DNA from: Qipengyuania sp. HL-TH1
GTDB taxonomy: Bacteria > Pseudomonadota > Alphaproteobacteria > Sphingomonadales > Sphingomonadaceae
NCBI RefSeq assembly: GCF_036365825.1
Contig: NZ_CP142675.1
Location: 2,240,501 to 2,304,500, forward strand
Length of the DNA stretch: 64,000 bases
Direction: 5' to 3'
The notes beneath the pieces are model-generated. The model was not told where the DNA came from and did not search any database. It was given only the letters and a program-made list of their open reading frames with translations. Within the stretch, counting starts at the first letter, position 1; each line of letters starts with the position of its first letter. Both the position numbers and the translations under genes were made by a program. Of the stretch, positions 17,010 through 25,663 are shown in pieces.

Positions 17010-18218
17010 TCATCGCTGGCCCGCAACATAGGCTTCGACTTCGTCGGGGTCGAATATCCGACCATCGAAAAAGCCATTCGAACTCAAGGTAATCCGGCCT
17101 TGCTCGGCACCCACGGCAAGCGAACCGTCAATGCTGCCTTCGACCTTCGAACTTGCCCCGGGCAGCAGGTCTCCGGTCCCGCGCAGGGCCTGCCGATAGA
17201 CATCCGGACGAAAAACGCGCCCGGCGCGCTCCGCATCGCCAGTGTCGAATGGCTTGCCTTCCCAGAGAATGAGCTGGGAATAGAGCCACTTCGCCTGGCT
17301 GATCCACGGGAAGTTCGCCGCTTCGTTGTACTGGAACATGAAATCCGGATAGGAGCTTGTGCCCCTGCCTGCCTCCAGCACAATCTCATCGGCGATGTCC
17401 CGACCGATTATTTCTGCCGAGCCGTCGAGATATTCCGGTCGGGCGAGAATTGCGGCGGCGCTTTCCCTGTTCGCCGGATCGACGAACCATTTGCCCGCCT
17501 GTCGCATGGCGCGAATCAGCCCCTCGACCGCCTCGGATCGTTCCCCAAGGCGCGCTTCCTTGACCGCCAGAACCTTTTCCACGCCCCGCCGCCAGATCTG
17601 CGCGGTGGCCAGAACGATCCGCCCCGCGCCGCGATCCACGGCGACCGAGTTCCACGGCTCGCCCACGCAAGACCCGTCGATCTCGCCCGATTCCAGTGCA
17701 TCCGCGCTGAACGGCGGGGCCACGGTGACGATCTCGATATCGACATCGGGGCGAATGCCGCAGGCGGACAGCCAGTATCGCAGCATGTAATTATGCGAGG
17801 AATGGCGATGTACCACGCCGAACCGCAGCGTGCGGCCATTCGCAGCCGCCTTCTCAGCCTGCTTCGCCAACGCCGCGCCGACAGCGGCCGGATCGCCGAG
17901 GACCGGCTCGGGACAAACCGCATCCGCCAATTCGGTTCGCAGGGTGATCGCATTGCCATTGAGGCCGAGCACGAATGGCGCAGCAAGCTTCTGTGGCGGT
18001 CGCCCGATGCCCATGGTCGTCGCGATGGCCAGAGGCGCGAGCATGTGCGCGGCATCGGTATGGCCATAGAGCAGTCGATCGAGCACGGTCGCCCAGGTGA
18101 CATCGCGCGTCAGTGCGAGGTCCAGCCCCTCCTCTTCCGCAAATCCCAGTTCCCGCGCCAGAATAGGCAGGCAGGCATCGACCAGCGGCAGGAATCCAAT
18201 GGTCAGTTTCTCGCTCAT
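17010..18218 (-). CDS. nasS: nitrate-sensing protein NasS (NrtA/CmpA-like, cytoplasmic)
   Basis: A 402-aa relative of the NrtA periplasmic nitrate-binding protein. It begins directly with the mature fold (KLTIGFLPLVDACLPILAREL) and has no signal peptide, as expected for the cytoplasmic sensor NasS. Family motifs include HMLAPLAIATTMGIG and GEIDGSCVGEPWN. In known systems NasS holds NasT inactive until nitrate binds. Its start overlaps the nasT stop by four bases (ATGA), the usual order of the pair. No ABC permease or ATPase is nearby, which further argues against a transport role. Confidence 0.9.
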   Translation of the reverse strand: MSEKLTIGFLPLVDACLPILARELGFAEEEGLDLALTRDVTWATVLDRLLYGHTDAAHMLAPLAIATTMGIGRPPQKLAAPFVLGLNGNAITLRTELADAVCPEPVLGDPAAVGAALAKQAEKAAANGRTLRFGVVHRHSSHNYMLRYWLSACGIRPDVDIEIVTVAPPFSADALESGEIDGSCVGEPWNSVAVDRGAGRIVLATAQIWRRGVEKVLAVKEARLGERSEAVEGLIRAMRQAGKWFVDPANRESAAAILARPEYLDGSAEIIGRDIADEIVLEAGRGTSSYPDFMFQYNEAANFPWISQAKWLYSQLILWEGKPFDTGDAERAGRVFRPDVYRQALRGTGDLLPGASSKVEGSIDGSLAVGAEQGRITLSSNGFFDGRIFDPDEVEAYVAGQR

Positions 18219-18796
18219 CGATCCCCTTTCATCAGTTCGTGCGCCGTCACCACAGCCTCGGCGATCGCTGCGATCCGCTTGTTCGAATCCATCGCCTTGC
18301 GTCGCAATTCGGCATAGGCTTCGGGTTCGGTCCAGCGTCGCTCGGCCATGAGAATCCGCTTGGCCTGATCGATCTGATCGCGCTCGTGCAATCGTCCGCG
18401 CGCCTTGGCCAGATCCTCTTCCAGACGGGCGAAGGCATGGAACCGCTTGACGGCCAGATCCAGCAAGGGCCGGATACGCGGTGCGGAAAGCCCATCGACG
18501 ACATAGGCCGATACGCCTGCATCGATCGAGGCCGCGATCGCCTGGTCATCGGTTTCATCGACGAATATCGCGATGGGCCGCGCCAGCGCTCGGCTGACGG
18601 CGAAATATTCTTCCAGCACGTCGCGCGCGGGGTTGCCGAGATCCATCAGCACGATGTCCGGCTCGATTTCGGCAATGCGGGACAGCAGACCCTTGCGCTC
18701 AGAGAGAACGAAGATTTCCGAGCCTTCGAAGGCGCGCAGGCCTTCCTCTATTATGGTGGCCCGTGCCCGGCTCTCATCAATCACCGCAATCCGCAT
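18215..18796 (-). CDS. nasT: ANTAR-domain antiterminator NasT
   Basis: A 193-aa response-regulator-like protein. The N-terminal receiver-like domain (IAVIDESRARATII, DIVLMDLG) lacks the full acidic pocket. A coiled segment leads to a C-terminal ANTAR domain (IDQAKRILMAERRWTEPEAYAELRRKAMD). ANTAR domains bind paired hexaloop hairpins in leader RNA and prevent termination. Two such leaders are found at 3069-3170 and 14974-15072. First gene of the nasT-nasS-moeA transcript. Confidence 0.93.
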   Translation of the reverse strand: MRIAVIDESRARATIIEEGLRAFEGSEIFVLSERKGLLSRIAEIEPDIVLMDLGNPARDVLEEYFAVSRALARPIAIFVDETDDQAIAASIDAGVSAYVVDGLSAPRIRPLLDLAVKRFHAFARLEEDLAKARGRLHERDQIDQAKRILMAERRWTEPEAYAELRRKAMDSNKRIAAIAEAVVTAHELMKGDR

Positions 18797-19071
18797 CCGC
18801 TGATTGTGCAGCGCAGCATTGAGATGCGCAAGCCGCAGGTAGAAATAATGACTTCGAGCAGCTCCGAGGCAGTATTTTTCCGACGCACATTCCGGTGTCA
18901 GCGAACTCTGGCACCTGCAGCGCGTCTGTGCTCCTGGCCATCTCCATTCGTGAGCAAAGCCGAGATCGGAGACCAGCTTGCGTGCTTTCGATCACCTTGA
19001 ATCCAGCTCATGTCGAAGGCTGAGGAAATCATGCCGTAGCGGCAGAAAAGCCGATTTTCTCACCAATTCCC

Positions 19072-19136
19072 GACTGTCAGCTAACGGCCCAATCTCTGCC
19101 ATTTGATCGGCCTATTCACAGGCTTCCACACGACCG
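19072..19136 (+). repeat. right-end module of the nitrate block (repeat plus spaced CACAG)
   Basis: GCTAACGGCCCA at 19080-19091, then 25 bases, then CACAG (19117-19121), then 15 bases, then GTGTAG. The same elements in the same order occur at 34415-34472 with identical spacings (25 and 15), and at 26444-26511 with spacings 35 and 15. The fixed distances indicate homologous island ends and not chance repeats. Confidence 0.6.
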
Positions 19137-19208
19137 GTGTAGCTGTATCCAACCTGCTCTTGACCGCGTCGCCGTCGATTGCATTACGCGCAACGGCAGC
19201 TTCGCGCC
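19137..19208 (+). repeat. att-like core, copy 2, with left end shared by blocks C and D
   Basis: GTGTAG, eight variable bases (CTGTATCC), then AACCTGCTC and on. From 19151 to 19208 all 58 bases are identical to 26525-26582. Homology fades after that. AACCTGCT is also the comM sequence at the break point (34486-34493). Confidence 0.65.
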
Positions 19209-19563
19209 CTCATGTCGGCCATTTGAGCTCGCTTGAATCTTTTCCGAAAGCTGCCTGTCGTGAGCATCAGCCCAGATGGCAGCTTCGCACCTTAGCAACC
19301 ACTCCTTGCGATCGGCGTGCTGTCCCCCCCGAGAGTGGGCGTCGGTTCAGCACAAGGGATCGCTGCAAATGTGCGCACCTATTGCGACCGCCTTGGTCGG
19401 CAGCGCCGAGGCATTGCATAACAAATGCAACGATAACGGGTCGGTATCCTCGCTAGAACGGGGATAGTTGTGGGGCTGCGATTAATAGAACTTATACAGT
19501 TCTCGCGCCTTCGCGTTGGGATTGTCAAATGGCTCGGAGAAAAAGGGCAAAAAGCCGTGTGCA

Positions 19564-19983
19564 TTAAGCTACAATGGCGAAATGCCTCGCCAACTCGTTC
19601 GTGATGCGGTGCAGCTGCCGTGTTTCTCGGTCGATGCAGCACAGGGTCGTGTCCACTTCGGCGACAGACACGCTGCCGCGGCTGAACTGTATTTCGAATT
19701 GCGAGCGGGAACCACGAAAGCCCCTGAGGAGGACTTTCGCCTCGAGCTGGTCGTCGAGAAACGCCTCGCTGCGATATTTGATGTCGTGGCGCAGGGCGAT
19801 CCATGCGATCTTTGCGACCTCCTCCGCCGGCGCATGTGCGACCCAATAGGCGGTGATCGCCTGCTGCACCCAGGTCAGATAGACCGCATTGTTGACGTGA
19901 TCGAGCTCGTCGATCGCATCAGGGCCGACCGTGATGGGATAGACGAAAGCCGAACCGCCCCCCTGCCCCCTCTGTGGGTTCAT
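19564..19983 (-). CDS. acyl-CoA thioesterase, 4HBT hotdog fold
   Basis: A 139-aa protein from ATG 19983. The 4HBT signature is visible as DELDHVNNAVYLTWVQQA, containing the catalytic Asp region, with AWIALRHDIKYRSEAFLDDQLEAK after it. Hydrolysis of an acyl-CoA thioester is the family activity; the substrate is unknown. The start overlaps the stop of the DyP gene by four bases, so it is the last gene of a four-gene minus-strand operon. A longer in-frame extension to 20316 lies inside the DyP gene and is rejected. Confidence 0.87.
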   Translation of the reverse strand: MNPQRGQGGGSAFVYPITVGPDAIDELDHVNNAVYLTWVQQAITAYWVAHAPAEEVAKIAWIALRHDIKYRSEAFLDDQLEAKVLLRGFRGSRSQFEIQFSRGSVSVAEVDTTLCCIDRETRQLHRITNELARHFAIVA

Positions 19984-21368
19984 GGGCTCGCGCCTTCTTC
20001 CCATGCGCCATCGCCAATCCAGCGCAGCGCCGTTAGCGAGGGCATGAACATGTATTCCCCGCCGCGCAGCCGGTTGAAGGTGGTCACGCCATCGATTTTT
20101 CGGCGCACCGGCGTTTCGGGAATGGTAAAGGTCCCGGGCGTCTGGTGCAGGCCGACGACCGGATCCCGTTCTTCGCCCAGATCGACGAAGTTGCCACGGT
20201 TGATCCATTCCTGCTGGAGAAATTCGATCGTATCGAAGGCCCTGGCGCTGATGAAGATGAAGAACAGCCCGCGATCTTCCTGCGCATCGACTTCGGATGT
20301 CACGTCGCGGCTCCATTTCGGTCCATAGGTAGACGAGCGCCTGATAATGCGGTGGATGTTCACGTCGCTGAGGATCGTAAGCTGGCTGTCGCGCGGATTG
20401 AGGCGGCGCATGTGCGCGGCGTGCGGACAGACAAGGCCGCGATGATCGTCTTCGTAAGAGAAGTCGTTGTTGCGCTGCGGATCGGCACCGAGCTCCGGAT
20501 CATCCCGTTCCGGCGCAAGCGGCAATGGCGCACCGCTCTGCCACCGGCCGAACATTTTCGCGGCGATATAATCCTGCTCGGCTTCGTCGGCGGATTGTCC
20601 GCGCAGGAAGTCGTTGAAGGCGCCGACCCGGCTCTGGTATTTGCGCAGCACGATGTATGACCCGTTGCGCCCAAGCGGTTCGGGTTGCGGCATGGCGAGC
20701 GGGCTGCCGGTCTCACTGTCCTCGCCCAAGATGAATTCTCCAGGCGCGATAGCGCGCTCCTGACCGGGCAAGGGGTCGACCCCGCTCCCGTCGACCAACG
20801 GCTGCGAAATGCTGTCGCGAAAGCCGAAGGGGTTCTTTGCGTCCTCGTCGGCACCGAAACGGTGCGTACCGATCAGCGTGATGCCGGTGGATTTTTCCAG
20901 TTCGGCCTCGGCCTTTGCCAGCACGCCGTCGAGCGCATCGTCGTCGCGCGCATAAATGGTCAATGCGATATGGCAGGTGCCGGGGCGATAGGGATCCTCC
21001 CATGTTTCGGGCGCGTTTTCGCCTAAATCGCGTAGTTGCTCGGCACGAGCGGCCATGCCCTGCTGGAAGGCCAGCGGAAAACTCCCCAGCGAGGTTTCCG
21101 GCAGCCCGAGTGCCTTCAAGCCATCGTAGCTGATGGCGACGCCGGTCCACGAATCTAGTTCATCCGTCCACCCCGATGCAGCAGGGATATGGGCGGCCAA
21201 GCGTCGTAAAAGATCCCGACCACCCGCGGCCTCGTCGACATGGATCATCGAATGGATGCCGACATAGGGTTCGGGCCGGGATCGCAGGATCAGCGCCTGG
21301 ATATCGTCGAGCTGGAGCTTGACCTTGTCGGGACGGAAGCGGGCGGAAAGTTCTTGGAGAATGCCCAT
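19980..21368 (-). CDS. DyP-type haem peroxidase
   Basis: A 462-aa dye-decolourising peroxidase with a two-ferredoxin-fold layout. The distal region reads NPFGFRDSISQP, which keeps the catalytic Asp of the GxxDG motif but has Ser in place of the last Gly. HRIIRRS is the likely proximal haem histidine region, and AHMRRLNPRD and GGEYMFMPSL are typical family landmarks. No signal peptide or Tat motif, so it is probably cytoplasmic. It lies between the 231-aa companion gene (1 base apart) and the thioesterase. Confidence 0.92.
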   Translation of the reverse strand: MGILQELSARFRPDKVKLQLDDIQALILRSRPEPYVGIHSMIHVDEAAGGRDLLRRLAAHIPAASGWTDELDSWTGVAISYDGLKALGLPETSLGSFPLAFQQGMAARAEQLRDLGENAPETWEDPYRPGTCHIALTIYARDDDALDGVLAKAEAELEKSTGITLIGTHRFGADEDAKNPFGFRDSISQPLVDGSGVDPLPGQERAIAPGEFILGEDSETGSPLAMPQPEPLGRNGSYIVLRKYQSRVGAFNDFLRGQSADEAEQDYIAAKMFGRWQSGAPLPLAPERDDPELGADPQRNNDFSYEDDHRGLVCPHAAHMRRLNPRDSQLTILSDVNIHRIIRRSSTYGPKWSRDVTSEVDAQEDRGLFFIFISARAFDTIEFLQQEWINRGNFVDLGEERDPVVGLHQTPGTFTIPETPVRRKIDGVTTFNRLRGGEYMFMPSLTALRWIGDGAWEEGASP

Positions 21369-21369
21369 G

Positions 21370-22065
21370 TCAATAATCCACGCCCTCGGGTTGCGCGATA
21401 GCCGTGCTCAGCTCGTCGAGAGCCTGGCGGGTGGCGGGATCCATATCTGCATTCGCCCGGGATTTTTCGAGGAAGTCCTCCAGCGCGTGCTCCATCCGCT
21501 GGTACCGGCGAGTATCCACAACGGTCACCTGCGGATTTGCGACGAACCAGCCCGATGCATCGATCTGGTGATCGGCGATGAAGTCTTTCACCTCGGGACT
21601 GTCGATGCCCGGCCATCCTTCGATGTTGGCGAAGAGCAAGTCCATCAAGCCGGGAATCTTGGTGGCGAAATCGTTGATGTAAGTGTCCCAATCGCCATCA
21701 TAGGTGGTGGCGAACAGGATCCGCGTATCGTCGTCGAAGAAAACGAAGCGCATATCGTGCAAGGTCGACACGCGCTGCGCGCCGTCCATATTGCCGTTGG
21801 TCAGATCGAAGATCCGGCGCAGGCGATCCGCCCCGCCCGGCTTCACCTTGGCGATAGCAGTCAGTTCGGACACATTGCCCGACTGCATGCCTGCGCGCCC
21901 CGCCTTGTTGGCAGTGCCCTTGTAATCGGGATTGTGGTCACGGATCATCGCTTCCAGCGCAATTTTCGCCAGCTGCGGCAAGTCTTCTGCCAGCTCGCGC
22001 GCACGGCGGCGGATTTCTTCGGGCTTGCTCTCATCGGCAAGACGCGGATCGATGCTTTTGGTCAT
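21370..22065 (-). CDS. conserved protein of the catalase/DyP operon, function unknown
   Basis: A 231-aa soluble protein. The central part (LTAIAKVKPGGADRLRRIF, MRFVFFDDDTRILFATTYDGDWDTYINDF) reads like a ferredoxin-like alpha-beta domain, the same general fold as DyP and EthD proteins. The C-terminal half is helical and charged. It is sandwiched between the catalase-like and DyP genes with tiny gaps, so it probably acts with them. I do not recognise a named family with confidence. Confidence 0.75.
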   Translation of the reverse strand: MTKSIDPRLADESKPEEIRRRARELAEDLPQLAKIALEAMIRDHNPDYKGTANKAGRAGMQSGNVSELTAIAKVKPGGADRLRRIFDLTNGNMDGAQRVSTLHDMRFVFFDDDTRILFATTYDGDWDTYINDFATKIPGLMDLLFANIEGWPGIDSPEVKDFIADHQIDASGWFVANPQVTVVDTRRYQRMEHALEDFLEKSRANADMDPATRQALDELSTAIAQPEGVDY

Positions 22066-22090
22066 GGCGCGCTCCTTTTGCGCTTGGTGG

Positions 22091-23176
22091 TCAATCGGGA
22101 ATGTCGGACAGGGCCTGCGGCTCTATGCGCGGGCGATCGTTCTGGGTGTGACGATAGGCGCTGGACCGTTCGTAGGCCGCGCGGCGAATGCGCATGATGC
22201 CGCCCAGCGGACGATGCGCCTCGACGCCGTTCCATGGATTGAACGACAATACATCGTCGCCGAACACCTGGCGTGGCGGGCTGTAGGGGCCTTGGCTGTC
22301 GAAGCGCAGCGTGGCGACGGCACGATGAGGAGACTTTTCCTCTTCCCACAACACCGCCGCATCTTCCACCGGCATCGTTTCGAGATCGGTGCAGAGCTGC
22401 GCGCGCAATTCATATTCGGCGCCGTTCGCGCGGAAAAAATTGCCGATCACGTCGCGCATAGTCGAATATTGAACGTCTCCGAGATCCCGACCGGTCAAAT
22501 CGCGCACGGATCGGGATTTCGGGGCGAGCGACAGTTTGGCTACATGGTCGCCGAACCGGACAGCGGCCTGCGTATGATAGGTTTCGCCGAGAGGATGATT
22601 GTTGTCGCGCGCCAACCCCTCGAGCGTCGCGCTCGGCACCTTGCCCACCGCTTCCAACGCATCCTTCGCGCCGCGCGCCACGCCGGCAACGAGCCGCTGA
22701 AAGAAGTCGGGCGCATGCGCGTTCTTTTCGAGCAGACCCAGCATCTGCTTGTATTTCGGGATCGTGCCGAAGGCGAGCACCGGGAAATTCACCATCAGGA
22801 AATCCTGGTTCTCGCCGCCGATGTCGGGCGAAAGCCGGTCACCCGGAACGCCGATCACCTTGATCGCGAAACCGCGCGGGGCCGGAACCTCGTCCGAATG
22901 GATATCGCCCGGCGCGGACGAAAGCCGCGCGACGACCTCGTAGGTCTTCGGAGAAGCGAAGATGCCCTGCGCAAGCTCAGCCGACAGACCGTCCTGCACG
23001 GTCATGCTACCCTTAAGGATCGCGTGCGATTTCGCATGGGCATCGCGATGGGCGTGCCGATGCCGTTCGAACGCGTTGCGCGCCGTCGCATTCATCTGTT
23101 CGACGATCTCGCGCGTCAGCCGCTGTTCGTCGGGATCGACTTGCTCGACATCGGGGGTGAACCGTATGGGCTGCAT
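22091..23176 (-). CDS. small catalase-family haem protein
   Basis: A 361-aa protein from ATG 23176, with AGGAG upstream. It has the reduced catalase core: the distal His region KSHAILKGSMTV, the distal Asn in DFLMVNFP, and the C-terminal signature LSFNPWNGVEAHRPLGG. The proximal Tyr in RRAAY fits the R-x-x-x-Y haem-ligand pattern. It is much shorter than KatE and resembles SrpA-type catalase-related peroxidases, some of which act on organic or fatty-acid hydroperoxides. First gene of the minus-strand operon, facing the TetR gene. Confidence 0.9.
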   Translation of the reverse strand: MQPIRFTPDVEQVDPDEQRLTREIVEQMNATARNAFERHRHAHRDAHAKSHAILKGSMTVQDGLSAELAQGIFASPKTYEVVARLSSAPGDIHSDEVPAPRGFAIKVIGVPGDRLSPDIGGENQDFLMVNFPVLAFGTIPKYKQMLGLLEKNAHAPDFFQRLVAGVARGAKDALEAVGKVPSATLEGLARDNNHPLGETYHTQAAVRFGDHVAKLSLAPKSRSVRDLTGRDLGDVQYSTMRDVIGNFFRANGAEYELRAQLCTDLETMPVEDAAVLWEEEKSPHRAVATLRFDSQGPYSPPRQVFGDDVLSFNPWNGVEAHRPLGGIMRIRRAAYERSSAYRHTQNDRPRIEPQALSDIPD

Positions 23177-23250
23177 GGGCAACAACTCCTGCCTGTTTCG
23201 CCTGCTGGAAAGGATCGACGGGAAACCGATCCTCTGGTCGGGCATTTGAA

Positions 23251-23264
23251 ATATCAAGTGATAT
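23251..23264. promoter_or_regulatory. candidate TetR operator
   Basis: Perfect inverted repeat ATATCA-AG-TGATAT in the 137-bp region between the divergent catalase-like operon and the TetR gene. The position suits control of both directions by the TetR protein. Binding is inferred. Confidence 0.45.
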
Positions 23265-23313
23265 CTGAAAATTTGGTTCCGAAAATCAGGACTTTTGAGA
23301 CGGATCGAGCACC

Positions 23314-23931
23314 ATGAGCGGCGAAACCACCAGCAAATCGCGTCGGCAAAGCCAGGCGGAAACACGCGCCAAGCTGATCGAATCGGCCGAGCGGCTGATG
23401 ATCGCCCATTCTATCCCGGCACTTTCCGTGCGCCAGCTCTGCGCCGACGCCGGATTTACGCAAGGCGCCTTTTATTCGAACTTCGAGAGCAAGGAGTTGC
23501 TGCTGCTCGAAGTCATGGAAGGTCACTTGGCCGAACAGCGGGACCGACTGGAAGACCTCGCCGCCTCGATCCCGGAAGCCGATATCGACCAGGCCATGCA
23601 AACGCTTGCTGCGTGGCTAGCCCACATCCCCGATCGCCAGGCCTGGGCGGCGCTGGCGCTGGAATTGCAGCTCTATGCCTTTCGCAACCCGGAATTCCGC
23701 GCGCAGTACAAGGCTGCGGAGGCGCGTGTAACGGCCCAGTTCCGGGTTCTGATCGAAGGCCTGGCCGCCCAGTTTGGGCAGCCACTCCGCTTGCCCGCCG
23801 ATGTCATCACCGAAACCTTGCTCATACTCTGGCATACCGCGGTCTTGCGATCGGGCGACGGCACCCAGCCGGAAGAAAGTTACGTGAAGGTCTTCAGGCA
23901 GATCATGTTCGGCGAACCGTCAGCCGGATAG
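23314..23931 (+). CDS. TetR/AcrR-family transcriptional regulator
   Basis: A 205-aa regulator. The N-terminal helix-turn-helix is clear (IPALSVRQLCADAGFTQGAFYSNFESKELLLLEVM), followed by an all-helical ligand-binding domain. It is divergent from the catalase-like/DyP/thioesterase operon with a palindrome between them, so it most likely represses that operon and responds to an unknown, perhaps lipophilic, ligand. Confidence 0.92.
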   Translation: MSGETTSKSRRQSQAETRAKLIESAERLMIAHSIPALSVRQLCADAGFTQGAFYSNFESKELLLLEVMEGHLAEQRDRLEDLAASIPEADIDQAMQTLAAWLAHIPDRQAWAALALELQLYAFRNPEFRAQYKAAEARVTAQFRVLIEGLAAQFGQPLRLPADVITETLLILWHTAVLRSGDGTQPEESYVKVFRQIMFGEPSAG

Positions 23932-24214
23932 CGTTGCGTGACCGCCACCATACCGCGTAAGATCTTACGCATTTTGGGAGAATGTTTGGCGCGCGAGTGG
24001 CGGTTTTTCAACAGCAGACGTGCTCACCATTGTGGTACAGGTAACCTCCTGCGCTGGAGAGCTGTCCTGTTTGCCCGAGCAGGCGGGTAGGACACGCGCG
24101 CGCCTCCAGCGTCAGATATCGAGGCACAGCAAGAAACCGAAGTCGTAGCATATGGCTCGCTCGCGTTCAGCGTGATCAGTATTGCGTAGCGGCTATCGGT
24201 TTGGGCGGTTTGCT

Positions 24215-24661
24215 TCAAGGCCACAGCGCGCGCAAAACCTCGTCCACCAACGTGTCTTGCGCCTGCGCGCCCACCTCTCCCGACCGCATTGTCGCGGCCA
24301 GCCGTCCTTCGGTGGCCAGATGCGCCAGTCCGTGCGCGGGGGCGATGGCGGCGATCAGGCGCGGATCCAGTCGCTCGAACTCGGGGGTCGGCACGCCGAG
24401 GCCGCGTGTTCCGGCAGCGGCGGCGGCGAGCGGGCGCATCGCCCGATAGGCCGCAGCCCGCAGGTCATCGTCCTCCAATTCGATCAAGTCGGTGCGGCCC
24501 ATCAGGCGGAAACGGCCCGTGTTGTCGCGCGCGAACCTAACATAGACGGCGGTCAGCGCGCGCAGCGCCGCGTTGCCTTCCAGCCCCTCTGCCGCGCCTG
24601 CCAGTTGCTTGCCCAGTGCCTTGTAACTGCGCCGCGCCACCTGCGTCAGCAAGCCCGCCAT
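24215..24661 (-). pseudogene. TetR-family regulator fragment lacking its DNA-binding domain
   Basis: The 148 residues from ATG 24661 match the C-terminal ligand-binding half of a WHG-type TetR regulator (AVYVRFARDNTGRFRLMGR, ending TLVDEVLRALWP). The helix-turn-helix, about 55 residues, is missing. Sequence beyond 24661 belongs to the head-to-head ArsR gene. A deletion between the two genes has probably removed the 5' end. It cannot bind DNA as it stands. Confidence 0.7.
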
Positions 24662-24991
24662 GTTCTCAGTCGAACCTTCGCAACGCTGGCGGACCCGACC
24701 CGCCGGGCGCTGCTCACGCACCTGCGCGAAGGAGAGTTGACCGTGAGCGATCTCTCGGCGCCATTCGATCAGACCCTCGCCGCCGTTTCCAAGCTCCTGC
24801 TTGTCCTCGAGCGCGCCGGGCTTGTTGAGCAGCGACGTGAGGGGGCGCGTCGCCCGCGCCGCCTCGTCGTGGCGCCGCTAGCCGCAGCCGAGGCCTGGAT
24901 CGCACGCTACCGCAAGTTCTGGACGGGAAGTCTGGACAGTCTCGACACGCATCTTCGCAGCAACGGCAAAGACATCGATGGACAAGGATAA
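24660..24991 (+). pseudogene. ArsR-family regulator, 5' end damaged
   Basis: An ArsR winged-helix protein begins abruptly at LSRTFATLADPTRR and continues with ELTVSDLSAPFDQTLAAVSKLLLVLERAGLV, the recognition helix. No suitable in-frame start is found next to it. ATG 24660 is out of frame by one base, and the nearest in-frame TTG is at 24605 inside the TetR fragment. Either a one-base deletion or the event that cut the TetR gene removed the start. It overlaps the SRPBCC gene by 14 bases, the usual ArsR-SRPBCC pairing. Confidence 0.6.
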
Positions 24992-25394
24992 GCAGCATTC
25001 TCTCGAACTCGAGCATCGGTTCGACGCCCCGCCGCAGGAGGTTTTCGCGGCCTGGACCAATCCGACGGAAATAGTGCGCTGGTGGGGACCCAAAGAGTTC
25101 AGGACTACCTCGTTCGATGCCGACGTCCGCGAGGGCGGCGAATCGCGCGCGGTCATGGTCGGCGAGGACGGGAAGGAACTGCCGCACGGTGGCCGTTATC
25201 TGACCATCGAGCCTCCGCGCCTGCTCGTGTTCACATTCCGTTGGGAAGAGCCCGATGCCTCTGAGACGGAGATGCGGATCAACTTCGAACCGGACGGAAG
25301 CGGCACGAAACTAACCCTTACGCAAGCTCCGTTCGACGATGTCGAAGAGCTTAACCGCATGCTAGTGACCATCCCGACCCTATCAGACAAATGA
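24978..25394 (+). CDS. SRPBCC (AHSA1-like) domain protein, C-terminus probably truncated
   Basis: A 138-aa protein with the AHSA1/START-like opening (LELEHRFDAPPQEVFAAWTNPTEIVRWWGP) and GGRYLTIEPPRLLVFTFRWE. The family normally continues past LTLTQAPFDD with a helix containing a conserved Trp-Gly. Here the frame instead ends in unrelated residues (RMLVTIPTLSDK), a few bases before a dispersed repeat at 25411. I read this as truncation by rearrangement. It would lack the long C-terminal helix that closes the ligand cavity. Confidence 0.75.
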   Translation: MDKDKQHSLELEHRFDAPPQEVFAAWTNPTEIVRWWGPKEFRTTSFDADVREGGESRAVMVGEDGKELPHGGRYLTIEPPRLLVFTFRWEEPDASETEMRINFEPDGSGTKLTLTQAPFDDVEELNRMLVTIPTLSDK

Positions 25395-25410
25395 TATTAC
25401 GGTCGTTGCG

Positions 25411-25475
25411 GAATGTCGGCAATTGCGATCCCAAACCCAGAAAGCGGACTGACCGCTGGCGGCCCATTGGCGGAC
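25411..25475. repeat. dispersed intergenic repeat, copy 3
   Basis: GAATGTCGGCAATT ... GCGGACTGACCGCTGGCGGCCCATT. It closely parallels the copy at 34371 but has no att-like core after it. It immediately follows the truncated SRPBCC gene. The rest of 25395-25663 shows no gene. Confidence 0.5.
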
Positions 25476-25663
25476 CATCGAGTGAGCTGCCTGGCGGGTT
25501 GAAGTCTCACGAACGACTATCTTTCGATCGCACACGGGCAGCGCCAGCCGGCCAACACTTCGGGCAGGGGCCGGGACCGCGATATTTGTGGCCGCGCCTA
25601 CATGTTTTCCACCCGTTGTTGGCTTCCATTCGCGTGTTGCCTTCCTTGCGCTCACCCAATCTT

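Larger units (their letters stand above)
18797..19563. other. non-coding block boundary region
   Basis: About 770 bases between nasT and the thioesterase gene with no convincing gene. It contains a dispersed repeat copy (from 19072), the right-end module of the nitrate block, the att-like core at 19137 and the left end of the next block. No integrase remnant could be recognised. Confidence 0.6.

Noticed and set aside
24182..24991. A single 269-codon plus-strand gene covering the ArsR region
   Set aside because: The first 160 codons are antisense to the TetR fragment. Only the part from about 24,660 has ArsR sequence.
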